A stretch of DNA of 10,641 nucleotides. Source: Baffinella frigidus. Taxonomy: Eukaryota; Cryptophyceae; Cryptomonadales; Baffinellaceae. Shown one piece after another: positions 1 through 6,710 of this stretch. Every line of letters starts with the position of its first letter. The stretch's first letter is position 1. The notes beneath the pieces are model-generated. The model was not told where the DNA came from. It made no database searches and saw only the letters and a program-made list of their open reading frames with translations. The DNA lies in assembly GCA_026770585.1 (NCBI GenBank), contig MU646401.1:563791-574431 (forward strand). Direction: 5' to 3'. The position numbers were made by a program, and so were the translations under genes.

Positions 1-127
1 TACAAGAAGGATCGGGACACTGAACCACGTCTTTTCGCAGCGCACGTGCCGAATCGCGTGCCGAATCCGAAGATCGGATCCTGACACTGAACGGATCTTT
101 AGGGACGCACCGTTTCGCAGTTTGAAA

Positions 128-205
128 CACGTGGCGCTTCGCGCCACGTGGCGCTTCGCGCCTCAAGACGTGGCAAAAAACATGACGCTTCGCGTCATGT
201 TTTTT
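128..205. repeat. Two strong hairpins sharing a GCTTCGC tip
   Basis: CACGTGGCGC (128-137) pairs with GCGCCACGTG (141-150) across a TTC loop. AAAAAACATGACGC (175-188) pairs perfectly with 192-205 across another TTC loop. A further CGCTTCGCG tip lies at about 152-160. Arms of 10 and 14 bp with identical 3-nt loops look like one hairpin design reused with different stems. They sit near the centre of the 1-414 element and could extrude as cruciforms or fold in RNA. Confidence 0.7.
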
Positions 206-351
206 CCATCTTGGATGGGCCACAGTGGTGTAGGTAGCGCCTTAATTCGCGGGGCGTCTCGTAATTGGCGGGGCGTCTCTTCAAGATCTTGCAGGGATGG
301 GTTGCACTCGCTCAGATCCGTTCTTCGGATTCGGTTGAAATTCGTCGTTTT

Positions 352-371
352 TGTCTTGTCCGGACAAGACA
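352..371. repeat. 20-bp perfect palindrome
   Basis: TGTCTTGTCC is followed directly by its own reverse complement, with no spacer, just inside the right terminal repeat of the 1-414 element. It may be an internal fold or a protein-binding site; there is no evidence for either. Confidence 0.7.
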
Positions 372-414
372 GGTTCTTCACGAGGTTCTCTTCAGTGTCC
401 CGATCGTTCTTGTA

Positions 415-961
415 GATGGCCACCCCCCGAGTGAGAGACGTAGATCGATTGTGGCCCCCAAGTAGTAAATTTGGACGATTTGTGGCCCTTTAGAAAGTTC
501 AACTGACGGGGTTCAACTGACACCGTTGCCGGCAAAATCTGAGATTACTACACACGTTAAGGTAACGGAAATGTTAGCCGACCCTGCAATTCAAGCTCCT
601 CCCTCCGCCGGGGGGGCGTATGATACGGCTCGTACCGGTAGTAAAGTGTGACGAAGGGGATTTAAGAGGGTCGGCATCTGACAAAGTGCCCTCGTGTCCA
701 TCCATGAGGAACACCCGTGTTCATTACACGAGAGGCGTGGGTCCAAAACGGATCCGAAACGGATCTTTTGAATTCGGGTACGAATTCAAAAACAATGGGC
801 GAGTCGTGTCCAACTTGTAGGGGATTCAGTGCCCACTTGGAAACAATAATACATGTAGCCAGAAATTACACGACCCGTATTTTGGGACGCGATTTTTATC
901 GGGTATTTAAGATCTTATCTACGAAGTACGAGTAGCACCAGAGAAATCCCTGCAGTTAATC
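415..961. other. Intergenic stretch with no recognisable gene
   Basis: No frame here reads like a conserved protein; open stretches are under 75 codons. Visible structure is limited to a direct repeat GTTCAACTGAC (498-508 and 511-521), two similar CGATT-GTGGCCC motifs near 446 and 477, a hairpin at 766-791 and a TACATGTA site at 850. Confidence 0.5.
766..791. repeat. Hairpin TTTTGAATTC / GAATTCAAAA
   Basis: Ten-base perfect arms (766-775 and 782-791) flank a GGGTAC loop. It follows a short direct repeat, ACGGATC, at 748-765. There is no T-run or coding context to support a terminator role. Confidence 0.6.
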
Positions 962-1062
962 GTGACGACGTGCCTCTCGTGCCTCTCCACGAAGTTTCGC
1001 TGTGGTAAATTTCGGGCGGGCCCACCCCGAAAAGGTGTCATCCCAGCACGTGTCTTGCAGGG

Positions 1063-1127
1063 TTTGGGGTTGCCCGGGTTGGGGTTGGGGCCCAAACGGG
1101 CCAAACCCCAACCCGGGCAACCCCAAA
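1063..1127. repeat. 65-nt G-rich perfect hairpin
   Basis: The 24-nt arm at 1063-1086 (TTTGGGGTTGCCCGGGTTGG...) is perfectly complementary to 1104-1127. The 17-nt centre holds a further GGCCC/GGGCC stem (1089-1093 with 1098-1102). One strand carries repeated GGGGTT units and the other AACCCC, so the left arm could also form a G-quadruplex. More GGGGTT-type sequence follows at about 1242-1268. It may be a young foldback repeat. Confidence 0.75.
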
Positions 1128-1193
1128 ACCGTTTGGGGGTGAGGGCAAGGGTCATGGGAAAGTTGTCCTGTAACATTTCCCCTTGCAAGGTTC

Positions 1194-1332
1194 TACGAGC
1201 TCGTACGACATATCAGGATACGAGCTTGTATCATATTTCCTCTTGGTTGGGGTTCGGGGTTGGGGTTTGCCACCTTCGTACGAGGCTCGTACGTACGAGC
1301 TCGTACGACGTACCGGTAGGTCCTACGAGCTC
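1194..1332. repeat. Cluster of TACGAGCTCGTA palindromes
   Basis: The 12-bp palindrome TACGAGCTCGTA occurs at 1194-1205 and 1294-1305. An 8-bp-arm palindrome, CGTACGAG-G-CTCGTACG, lies at 1277-1293, and degenerate halves occur near 1220 and 1325. The repetition within 140 bases suggests a clustered binding motif or decayed palindromic repeat. Confidence 0.55.
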
Positions 1333-1547
1333 GGACCCCCCTCGTAGGTTAGGTGTTGGTGTGGGGGGGTTTGGGTTGCCCGGGGGTCCCTCCCCGGATT
1401 GCCAGGGAAGGACGTGCCCCGTAGGATCCGAGAACCGTATTTTTGAGGAAACCGACCGTCAGGCGCCGGTGGGAAGAAATCTGTTTCGTGTGGGAGGGTT
1501 TAGAAAGTTATAATCACTGTCCTCGCCCGATGTATTATTATTCAAGT

Positions 1548-1778
1548 TCATCCCTCTCGTCGTCCCCTCCGTCCTCGTTCTCCTGCATCAACACCTTCTC
1601 GGGCGAGTTGCAACAACTCTACCTCACTCTTCAGCACCAGTTTGCTCTGCCCCTCATGTTGAAACATGGGCTCGAAACCGATCCAGATATGCCCGAGGCT
1701 GGCTGGATCGGTGGCTTCCCAGGACCCTCCAGGCGCAAACAGCTTCTGCCCCTCTTCTTCTCGGAGGTCGGCATCCAA
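1548..1778 (-). CDS. Possible exon or gene relic, unknown product
   Basis: This is the least repetitive part of the left half. The minus-strand frame (about 76 codons, no ATG; it begins LDADLREEE) gives a balanced composition with FAPGGSWEATDP, GHIWIGFEPMFQHE and SEVELLQLAREGV, then an arginine/glycine-rich tail and a TGA. I recognise no family. The plus strand is also open across the same bases (about 1443-1910) with reasonable composition, so strand choice is uncertain. There is no clear start codon, and splice sites on either side are not obvious. It could be an internal exon, a pseudogene piece or chance. Confidence 0.2.
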   Translation of the reverse strand: MDADLREEEGQKLFAPGGSWEATDPASLGHIWIGFEPMFQHEGQSKLVLKSEVELLQLAREGVDAGERGRRGRREG

Positions 1779-1889
1779 ACCCGCGTGGTGATGGAATGTA
1801 GTACATGTAGCTCATCGATCGTGATCGGTCCACGCGGCTTGTTGAGATCGACGATCGAGAACAGGTCGGAGTCCCCTGCTTCAATTTAT

Positions 1890-2048
1890 GGTTTAGGGTT
1901 TAGGGTTTAGGGTTTAGGGTTTTGGGTTTAGGGTTAAGGGTTAAGGGTTGAGGGTTGAGGGTTTGAGGTTTAGAAATTAGGGATTCAGAGATTAGAGATT
2001 AGTCATTAGGGATTAGGGATTAGGTATTGGAGTTCAGGGTTTAGGGTA
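1890..2048 (+). repeat. Telomere-like TTTAGGG array, G-strand on plus
   Basis: About four exact TTTAGGG units (1892-1919) grade into variants (TTTTGGG, TTAAGGG, TTGAGGG, then ATTAGGG/GATTAG types) up to about 2048. Decay increases rightward, away from the exact units. This is an interstitial telomere-like tract, not a chromosome end, because unique sequence flanks it. Confidence 0.85.
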
Positions 2049-2085
2049 TTTTAAGAATACGGAACGGATTCGACCCCCACCTGTT

Positions 2086-2173
2086 CTTAATTCAGTACCA
2101 GAGGGTTGACTACGGTTCGAAAACACTGATCAAACAACAGATGGTTGACTAAATCACGCAGTACTAAATTAAG
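2086..2173. mobile_element. 88-bp TIR mini-element (CTTAATTYAGTAC ends)
   Basis: CTTAATTCAGTAC (2086-2098) matches the reverse complement of 2161-2173 with one change. Inside are two direct GGTTGACTA motifs. The same end sequence and a GTACCAGAGGGTTGACT motif form the arms of the foldback at 6774-6848, so both belong to one family, with this copy rearranged inside. It lies in the spacer between the two opposed telomere-like arrays. Confidence 0.6.
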
Positions 2174-2218
2174 GACACGACGACCGACCGAACCTCGATC
2201 AAGGGTGTTCTTATCGCA

Positions 2219-3520
2219 CAAACTCCAAACACCAAACCCTAAACCCCAAACCCTAACCACCAAACCCCTAAAGAACCTAAAGGACCAAACCCCAAACACC
2301 AAACTCGAAACCCCAACTTCTAAACCTCAAACCCATTATCCTAAACCCCAAAACCCAAACCCTAAACCATCAACCCCAAACCCTAAACCCTAAACCTCAA
2401 AATCCAGACCCCACACACAACACCCTAAACACCAAACACCAAACACCAAACCCTAAAACGCAGACAACAAACCGAAAGCCCTAAACACCAAACACCAAAC
2501 ACCAAACACCAAACCATAACCCCTGAACCCTGGGCCCTGAACCCCAAACCCAAACCCTAAACCCTAACCCTAGCCCCCAAACCCTAAACCCTAAACCCTA
2601 GCCCCCAAACCCTAAACCCTAAACCCTAAACCCTAAACCTCAAACCCTAAACCCTAAACTCTCATCACTAAACCCTAAGCCCTGAACCATAAACCCTAAA
2701 CCCTAAACCCTAAACCTTAAACCCTAAACCCTAAACCCTCAACTCTGAACCCTAAACCCTAAACCCTAAACCCGAAACGCTAAACCTTACACCCTCAACC
2801 CTCAACCCTAAATCTTTAACCCAAACCCCCAAACCCCAAACCCTAAACCTCGAATCCTAAACCCTTAATCCTAAACCCAACCCTTGGAACCTGAACCCTA
2901 AATCTTAAACCCTAAACCCCTAAAACCTAAACCCTAAACCTGACCCCTCAACCCTGAACTCAAAAACTAGACCCCAATCCTGACACCCTTAACCTCAAAC
3001 CCTGAACTCTAAACACTAAACCCGAAACCCTATCCCTTAAGTGACCAGTAGGCTCATACGCCCTACCGTAGGGCCCTAGGACCTGCCTAGGGCTTCCACG
3101 GGCGATTATTCACCCGTTAGTCACTTAGGGATACCCCAAACCCCAAACCCAAAGCCTAAACCCTGAACCATAAAATCTTGACCCTAAACCCTGATCCTAA
3201 ACCCTCAACCCTAAACCCTTAACCCTAACCGCTGTCCCCTAAACCCTAAACCCTGACCCCTAAACCCAAAACCCAGATCCCACACTAACCGTCTAATCTC
3301 CGAGCCCTAAACCCTAAACCCTAAACCCTAAACCCTGAACCCTAAACCCTAAACCCTCAACCCTCAACCCTCAACTCCACATCCCATACCCCATACCCCA
3401 AACCCTCAACCCTCCATTCCAAACCCCAAACTCCAAACCCTAAACCTTAAACCCCAAATCCCAAACACAAAACTCTGAACCCTAAACCTTAAATCTTGAA
3501 CCCTAAACCCTCAACCTTCA
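2219..3520 (-). repeat. Long degenerate CCCTAAA array (telomere-like)
   Basis: About 1.2 kb consists almost wholly of CCCTAAA heptamers and variants: CCCCAAA, ACACCAA (dense at 2420-2515), CCCTCAA and CCCTGAA. Exact CCCTAAA runs occur near 2580-2640, 2690-2760 and 3305-3350. Orientation is opposite to the 1890-2048 array. It is interrupted by the foldback element at 3031-3133. Peptides read from it are low-complexity by-products of the repeat, so no gene is called. Confidence 0.9.
3031..3133. mobile_element. 103-bp foldback MITE, copy A
   Basis: The ends TATCCCTTAAGTGAC and GTCACTTAGGGATA are inverted repeats with one gap. Inside, GGCCCTAGG and CCTAGGGC form a second stem around ACCTG. A near-identical copy lies at 10181-10281 and a half copy on the minus strand at 8902-8956. 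It splits a telomere-like array, so it probably inserted there. It encodes nothing. Confidence 0.75.
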
Positions 3521-3525
3521 TACCT

Positions 3526-3602
3526 ACAGGGGTGCCTCGCTAGTTGTGAGCCTCGGTTGGACAGGTGACGAGCCTCGGTCGGACAGGTGACGAGCCTCGG
3601 TA
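3526..3602 (+). repeat. 22-bp minisatellite (GAGCCTCGGTYGGACAGGTGAC)
   Basis: Two near-identical 22-bp units (3548-3569 and 3570-3591) and a partial third to about 3602 follow a diverged TACAGGGGTGCCTCGCTAG arm at 3526. The units start with GAGCCTCGGT, which may derive from that arm. Confidence 0.7.
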
Positions 3603-3686
3603 GTTGACTAATGAAGGTACATGTAAGTTCTCTCTCGCTTGTGTGTGTAGGACCCTACAATTTAGGGCGATGCATGTCCTTACTCG

Positions 3687-3717
3687 CGAGTACGGGGGTA
3701 CCTCGCTCATAAGAAGG
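3687..3717 (+). repeat. Solo copy of the GGGGTACCTCGCTCATAAGAA arm
   Basis: A single plus-orientation copy of the arm that forms the terminal repeats of elements at 4245, 5342, 5474 and 7420. No inverted partner is close by, so it looks like a remnant of a broken element. Confidence 0.6.
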
Positions 3718-3727
3718 TATTTGGAAC

Positions 3728-3877
3728 TAGACAACCCCACGATTGTAAGCCAGTTGGAACCTCAACCCCACCCCCAAAGGTACACGAGTAGGGATTTTGA
3801 ACTACATGTAGACAACCCCACGATTCTAAGCCAGTTGGAACCGCATCCCCTCCCCCAAAGGTACACGAGTACATGTA
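3728..3877 (+). repeat. 81-bp direct duplication
   Basis: The block starting TAGACAACCCCACGATT at 3728 recurs at 3809, an offset of 81 bases. It includes AAGCCAGTTGGAACC and CCCAAAGGTACACGAGTA with scattered substitutions and ends at TACATGTA sites (3803 and 3870). Eighty-one is a multiple of three, so repeated peptides appear in translation, but I see no gene. Confidence 0.7.
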
Positions 3878-4056
3878 GGGTGCACACAAGTGAACCGCCC
3901 TGCCGGTGCCCAACAATCACAATTTTTTCAAATGTGCACCAGACGGGAACCCATTTTTCTCGGGAATGTTGGCATGTTTTTCGGCCTGAAAATTCGCCAG
4001 CTCCATTCTCCGGGGGGGTAAGCGATGTGGGGCCCAAAATCTTCTTGGCACACACA
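3878..4056. other. Unannotated spacer
   Basis: Low-repeat sequence between the 81-bp duplication and the hairpin array. I see no coding signal, repeat or recognisable site. Confidence 0.4.
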
Positions 4057-4230
4057 GAATCTGGTCGGTCGGTGTTTTCTTAATTCATTAGAAAACACGA
4101 GAATCCGGTCGGTCTGCGTTTTCTTAAAAATAAGAAAACGGAGGAGAATCAGGTCGGTCCGATTTCCTTAACATTAAGCAAACGCAGGGGTCAGATCCGG
4201 TGCGGTTTCTTGAGAAGCGTTTTCTTGTAG
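4057..4230 (+). repeat. Tandem units, each carrying a TTTTCTTAA hairpin
   Basis: Three units (starting 4057, 4101 and 4146; 44-48 bp) and a partial fourth at 4194 begin GAATCYGGTCGGT. The first three contain a hairpin: GTGTTTTCTTAAT/ATTAGAAAACAC (4072-4098), CGTTTTCTTA-AAAA-TAAGAAAACG (4117-4140) and a weaker CTTAA/TTAAG near 4167. The sequence drifts between units while the ability to pair is largely kept. Confidence 0.65.
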
Positions 4231-4244
4231 ACGAGGTACCCCTG

Positions 4245-4401
4245 TACTGTAGGGTCCTAGAGGGAGGCGGTTTCTTATGAGCGAAGTACCCCTTCAGGCG
4301 ACAATCTGCGTCGGAGCTCCCCATACCGTTGCGTGTGACTTTACAGGGGTACAGGGGTACCTCGCCCATAAGAAACCGCCCCCCCCTACGACCCTACAGT
4401 A
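4245..4401. mobile_element. 157-bp foldback MITE, TACTGTAGGGTC ends
   Basis: The left arm at 4245-4293 and the right arm at 4353-4401 are inverted repeats of about 48 bp with about five mismatches. They run from TACTGTAGGGTC through a GGCGGTTTCTTATG segment to GTACCCC. The centre keeps ACCGTTGCGTGTGACTTTAC, nearly identical to the loop of the 5342-5471 element. Another arm copy (4218-4244) abuts on the left. Confidence 0.75.
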
Positions 4402-5216
4402 GGACTATCCCGGCGTCTTCCAACCCTCCGGGTCTCTCGAGGCTCCCGTCCGCTGTCAGGACGGGAGCGGACAAATAGAACCTGGGAGCGCCCTGCCGAC
4501 CGTGGCAGGGCTGCCGGACGTGGGCGCCGGCCGTCGACCACCCGCCCCCTTGCATCAAGGGGCCGACTCTTGTAGGCGTACCTTCGGGTGCGTCCAGCGA
4601 GCCCCGGGCGAGGGAACTACGGCGGAGGACGGGGCTGACTAGCCACCAGTACCGTTGGGTCGACACGTCGAGCGCAATGCGCTCGATGTCCGCCTCCGTG
4701 ATTCGCAATCAGCTGTCGCAACATCTCAAGGAGCGACGTACTTCCCGCACGGGGATCGACCCCGCTGCTGCCGACCCCTTTCCCGGCCTCGCGATCGAGA
4801 TGGCGTCGTCGACCTAACCTATACCCGCCGAGGAGGGGGGAGACGGGGCCTTCGCGACCGCGCGTGTCGGGAGGAGTCCGTGCACGCTGCCAAAGCCTAG
4901 AGCGGTAGTGGAGGAAGGACGCACGCACTTGAGTAGACGTAGAACGCGACCTAGTTCGCCAATTTGAAAAGCATTGAGTAGGATGTTGTTGACCGTGCCG
5001 AGCGCCACGGTCTAATATTGTCTTGTTTGGCACCGCAGATGTCCCCCCTGATGGGTGGCTCCGAAAGGGGTTGCCCACCAGCGCAGGCATCACGAGTGTC
5101 GTAGCTGGGCCCCCGCACGTTGCGGGGCCTGTTGTGATTAGAAATGCCGCGGGAGTTGGAGGTTCGTTCCCTTGCTCCGAATTTCCGTATGGAAAGGAGT
5201 CGAGCCCGCCCGCCAC
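4394..5216 (-). pseudogene. Possible broken coding region, unknown product
   Basis: The minus strand is open for about 199 codons (4617-5216) and then, in another frame, for 104 codons (4394-4708). The second stretch starts RITEADIERIALDVSTQ, continues RYWWLVSPVL and looks protein-like. It is preceded directly by an in-frame TGA, while the upstream frame reads SLLEMLRQL up to the same point, which suggests a frameshift near 4709. A third frame (4814-5008) reads TVNNILLNAFQIGELGRVL, hinting at another break. High GC makes long open frames likely by chance, and no family is recognised. It could be a decayed gene, a retroelement fragment or not coding. Confidence 0.25.
4442..4690. repeat. Series of GC-rich hairpins
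   Basis: There are three perfect or near-perfect stems. GCTCCCGTCC pairs with GGACGGGAGC (4442-4451 with 4459-4468). GCCCTGCC pairs with GGCAGGGC (4490-4497 with 4504-4511). TCGAGCGC pairs with GCGCTCGA around AAT (4668-4675 with 4679-4686), extended by GACA/TGTC. A CGGGG/CCCCG stem lies at 4750-4764 and CCCCGCA/TGCGGGG at 5111-5127. Together they could mark a structured transcript, or simply reflect GC content. Confidence 0.45.
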
Positions 5217-5263
5217 ATCGCGGTATTAGAGTAGTAGTAAGTTGATCACTTTTCAAAAGGCTG

Positions 5264-5329
5264 GGGGGCCTCTCTCGAGGTCCCCATGGCGCACACCATG
5301 TGAGGGTAATAAAGAAGAAGAAGAAGAAG
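5264..5329 (+). other. Hairpins, AATAAA and (GAA)n: possible retroelement 3' end
   Basis: A stem GGGGGCCTC/GAGGTCCCC (5264-5272 with 5277-5285, one G-T pair) is followed by CATGG/CCATG (5285-5300), then AATAAA (5308-5313) and about five GAA units to 5329. Stem-loops followed by a short simple-repeat tail are typical of 3' ends of many non-LTR retrotransposons. I infer a possible 5'-truncated plus-strand insertion, but no reverse transcriptase motif is visible upstream. Confidence 0.3.
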
Positions 5330-5341
5330 TATCCCTAGCTA

Positions 5342-5471
5342 GGCCCCTGTGGTGGTCCTAGGGGGGTGGGCGTTTCTGACGAGCGAGGTACCCCTGTACC
5401 GTTGCGAGTGACTTAACAGGGGTACCTCGCTCATAAGAAAATGCACCCCCCCTAGGGACCACCATAAGGCC
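5342..5471. mobile_element. 130-bp foldback MITE
   Basis: Arms of about 55 bp: the left begins GGCCCCTGTGGTGGTCC and ends GAGCGAGGTACCCCTGT (5381-5397); the right is its inverse, starting ACAGGGGTACCTCGCTC at 5416. The 18-nt loop ACCGTTGCGAGTGACTTA is shared with the 4245-4401 element. No coding capacity. Confidence 0.8.
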
Positions 5472-5473
5472 CG

Positions 5474-5765
5474 AGGCATAGCCCTACTGCAGGGCCCTAA
5501 GGGGAGGCGTTTTCATATGAGCGAGATACCCCTGTACCTCGCTCGTAGGAAAGTGCCCACCCCCTAGCTAGGACCACCTTAGGGCCCTAGGCATAGCCCT
5601 ACGGCAGGGCCCTAGGGGGGGGCGTTTTCATATGAGCGAGGTACCCCTGTACCTCGCTGATAGGAAAATGCCCACCCTCTAGGACCACCATAGGGCCCTA
5701 GGCATAGCCCTACTGCAGGGCCCTATGGGGAGGCGTTTCCTTATGAGCGAGGTACCCCAGTACTC
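5474..5765. mobile_element. Tandem array of foldback units, 2.5 copies
   Basis: Units starting AGGCATAGCCCTAC lie at 5474, 5589 and 5700 (spacing 115 and 111), the last cut at about 5765. Each full unit is itself an inverted repeat: for example GGGCCCTAAGG (5492-5502) pairs with 5577-5587 around GAGCGAG-TACCCCTGTACCTCGCTC. The array adjoins the 5342-5471 element and shares its arm. Confidence 0.75.
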
Positions 5766-5774
5766 TCGTGGCTT

Positions 5775-5863
5775 GATGCGATCCAAAAGGAAGCATGGCC
5801 TGTCTACAGAACCAGTTCCGGTGTCCGCCTATGGTGGGAGTTAAAAGAACCTAAATGACCTAC
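5775..5863 (+). repeat. Diverged copy of the 9624-9742 arm
   Basis: GATGCGATCCAAAAGGAAGC, CAGTTCCGGTGTCCGCCTAT and AGAACCTAAATGACCTACAG follow the same order as in the left arm of the inverted repeat at 9624-9913, with many substitutions. This single older copy shows that the arm is a dispersed repeat. Confidence 0.65.
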
Positions 5864-6266
5864 AGGCACCGCACACTCCTCCCCCTTTGCTCCCCGAGAT
5901 TGATACGGCAACGGACTGGAAACCGGGTAGTTACACTTACGGGATTCACTACGGTAGGCCGCTGGGGCCCCAGGCCCGGGTTGTTCGTAGGAGACCCCCT
6001 AGGTCGAACCGTAACGTAAGAATACAATGTTCGGAACGGATTCGCCCTCTGCGTGTTGTTCATACCTCCTCGTGTACACGAACCCGCAACTTGTTGCACA
6101 TTGAAATTTTCCTTGTAGCAAATTGAACAGGGCAATCCTGCAACCCAGATATCCCTGTATCCTTGATTTCGAGAAACCCATGCATGCGCGTTTCTGGTGC
6201 CTCAACAGAAGCACGCGCAGGGTGCGGGGCGCGCGATTCAAGTGGGGGACCTCACTAGGAACGTGC
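5864..6266. other. No gene; old repeat fragments
   Basis: At 5911-5962 the sequence AACGGACTGGAAACC...GGGTAGTTA...CTACGGTAGGCCG parallels the left half of the 6987-7115 element and its left flank, so it is probably a decayed relative. CTGGGGCCCCAG (5962-5973) is a palindrome. AAGAATAC and GGAACGGATTCG at 6018-6044 recur at 2053-2072, in the spacer between the telomere-like arrays. No coding evidence. Confidence 0.5.
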
Positions 6267-6326
6267 GACTTTGCTCCCGCCGAGCAAACGTTCCGAATGG
6301 CTGACTTTACTCCCATCGAGCAAACG
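6267..6326 (+). repeat. 36-bp tandem duplication with hairpins
   Basis: GACTTTGCTCCCGCCGAGCA at 6267 recurs as GACTTTACTCCCATCGAGCA at 6303, 36 bases on. Each can fold as TTTRCTC/GAGCAAA. Being a multiple of three, the plus-strand translation shows a twofold 12-residue repeat (DFAPAEQT, DFTPIEQT), followed by a proline run. No gene is supported. Confidence 0.55.
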
Positions 6327-6416
6327 CCACCCCCCAAGGCCCGCGGGGACCCCCCTCCGCCGCCTCCTCCTCCTATCGCTCGCGTCCGAGTTTATCCTAG
6401 ATCGAGTCTTTTAATA

Positions 6417-6519
6417 GTCGTTTTTCTAAAGTCAAATCCCCCCAAAACCCGTCAACTTATTCTTTGCTCTACGCATAAGTTGACGAATTTAAGGGGGAGT
6501 TGACTTTAGGAAAAACGAC
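6417..6519. mobile_element. 103-bp foldback element with 44-bp arms
   Basis: Left arm 6417-6460 (GTCGTTTTTCTAAAGTCAA...) and right arm 6475-6519 are inverted repeats with a few changes, ending at CGTCAACTTAT / ATAAGTTGACG around a 14-nt loop. The arm carries two AGTTGAC-type motifs. No coding capacity. Confidence 0.8.
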
Positions 6520-6710
6520 TTCTGAAACACTTTCTCTGAGATAAGAGTGCACTGCTCCAGCATCTCATGCAGATGCAGGGATCCTCCAGCCCCCGAACAA
6601 CGAAACGACGCCCCCCCCCCCCCCCCTACACTGTAGGTACCGTAACCCCCAGCCGTCGAGACGGCTTGATGGCTTGGTGGAAAGGTCGCCATGCCGTCGC
6701 GTCATGGCCT
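6520..6710. other. Spacer with a 16-base C tract
   Basis: An uninterrupted run of 16 C lies at 6611-6626, followed by CTACACTGTAG. A GCCGTC-GA-GACGGC hairpin follows at about 6653-6666. Nothing else is recognised. Confidence 0.5.

Larger units (their letters stand above)
1..414. mobile_element. MITE-like element with 24-bp terminal inverted repeats
   Basis: Bases 1-24 (TACAAGAAGGATCGGGACAC then TGAA) match the reverse complement of 391-414 at 23 of 24 positions. A second, subterminal inverted repeat pairs 61-84 with 312-333 (CCGAATCCGAAGA core, one gap). The middle holds two strong hairpins and a 20-bp palindrome. No reading frame inside looks like a transposase, so this fits a non-autonomous, TIR-bounded foldback element. 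The left end coincides with the window edge, so the real terminus and any target-site duplication cannot be checked. Confidence 0.6.

Noticed and set aside
962-1513. 183-codon plus-strand frame
   Set aside because: It runs through the perfect 65-nt hairpin and the palindrome cluster; composition is irregular and no domain is seen.
2145-2393. Plus-strand frame rich in Pro, Lys and Thr
   Set aside because: It is a translation of degenerate CCCTAAA and CCCCAAA heptamers.
2219-3520. A true chromosome end
   Set aside because: The arrays are degenerate, face each other and are followed by several kilobases of other sequence.
3548-3602. CRISPR-like direct repeats
   Set aside because: Units are contiguous with no spacers, and the context is eukaryotic.
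4742-4770. B-box-like GGGTCGATCCC on the minus strand, suggesting a tRNA or tRNA-derived SINE
   Set aside because: No acceptable A box, anticodon arm or acceptor stem can be found around it.
6123-6503. 126-codon plus-strand frame with a proline run
   Set aside because: It spans a 36-bp tandem duplication and one arm of the 6417-6519 foldback; no conserved domain is visible.
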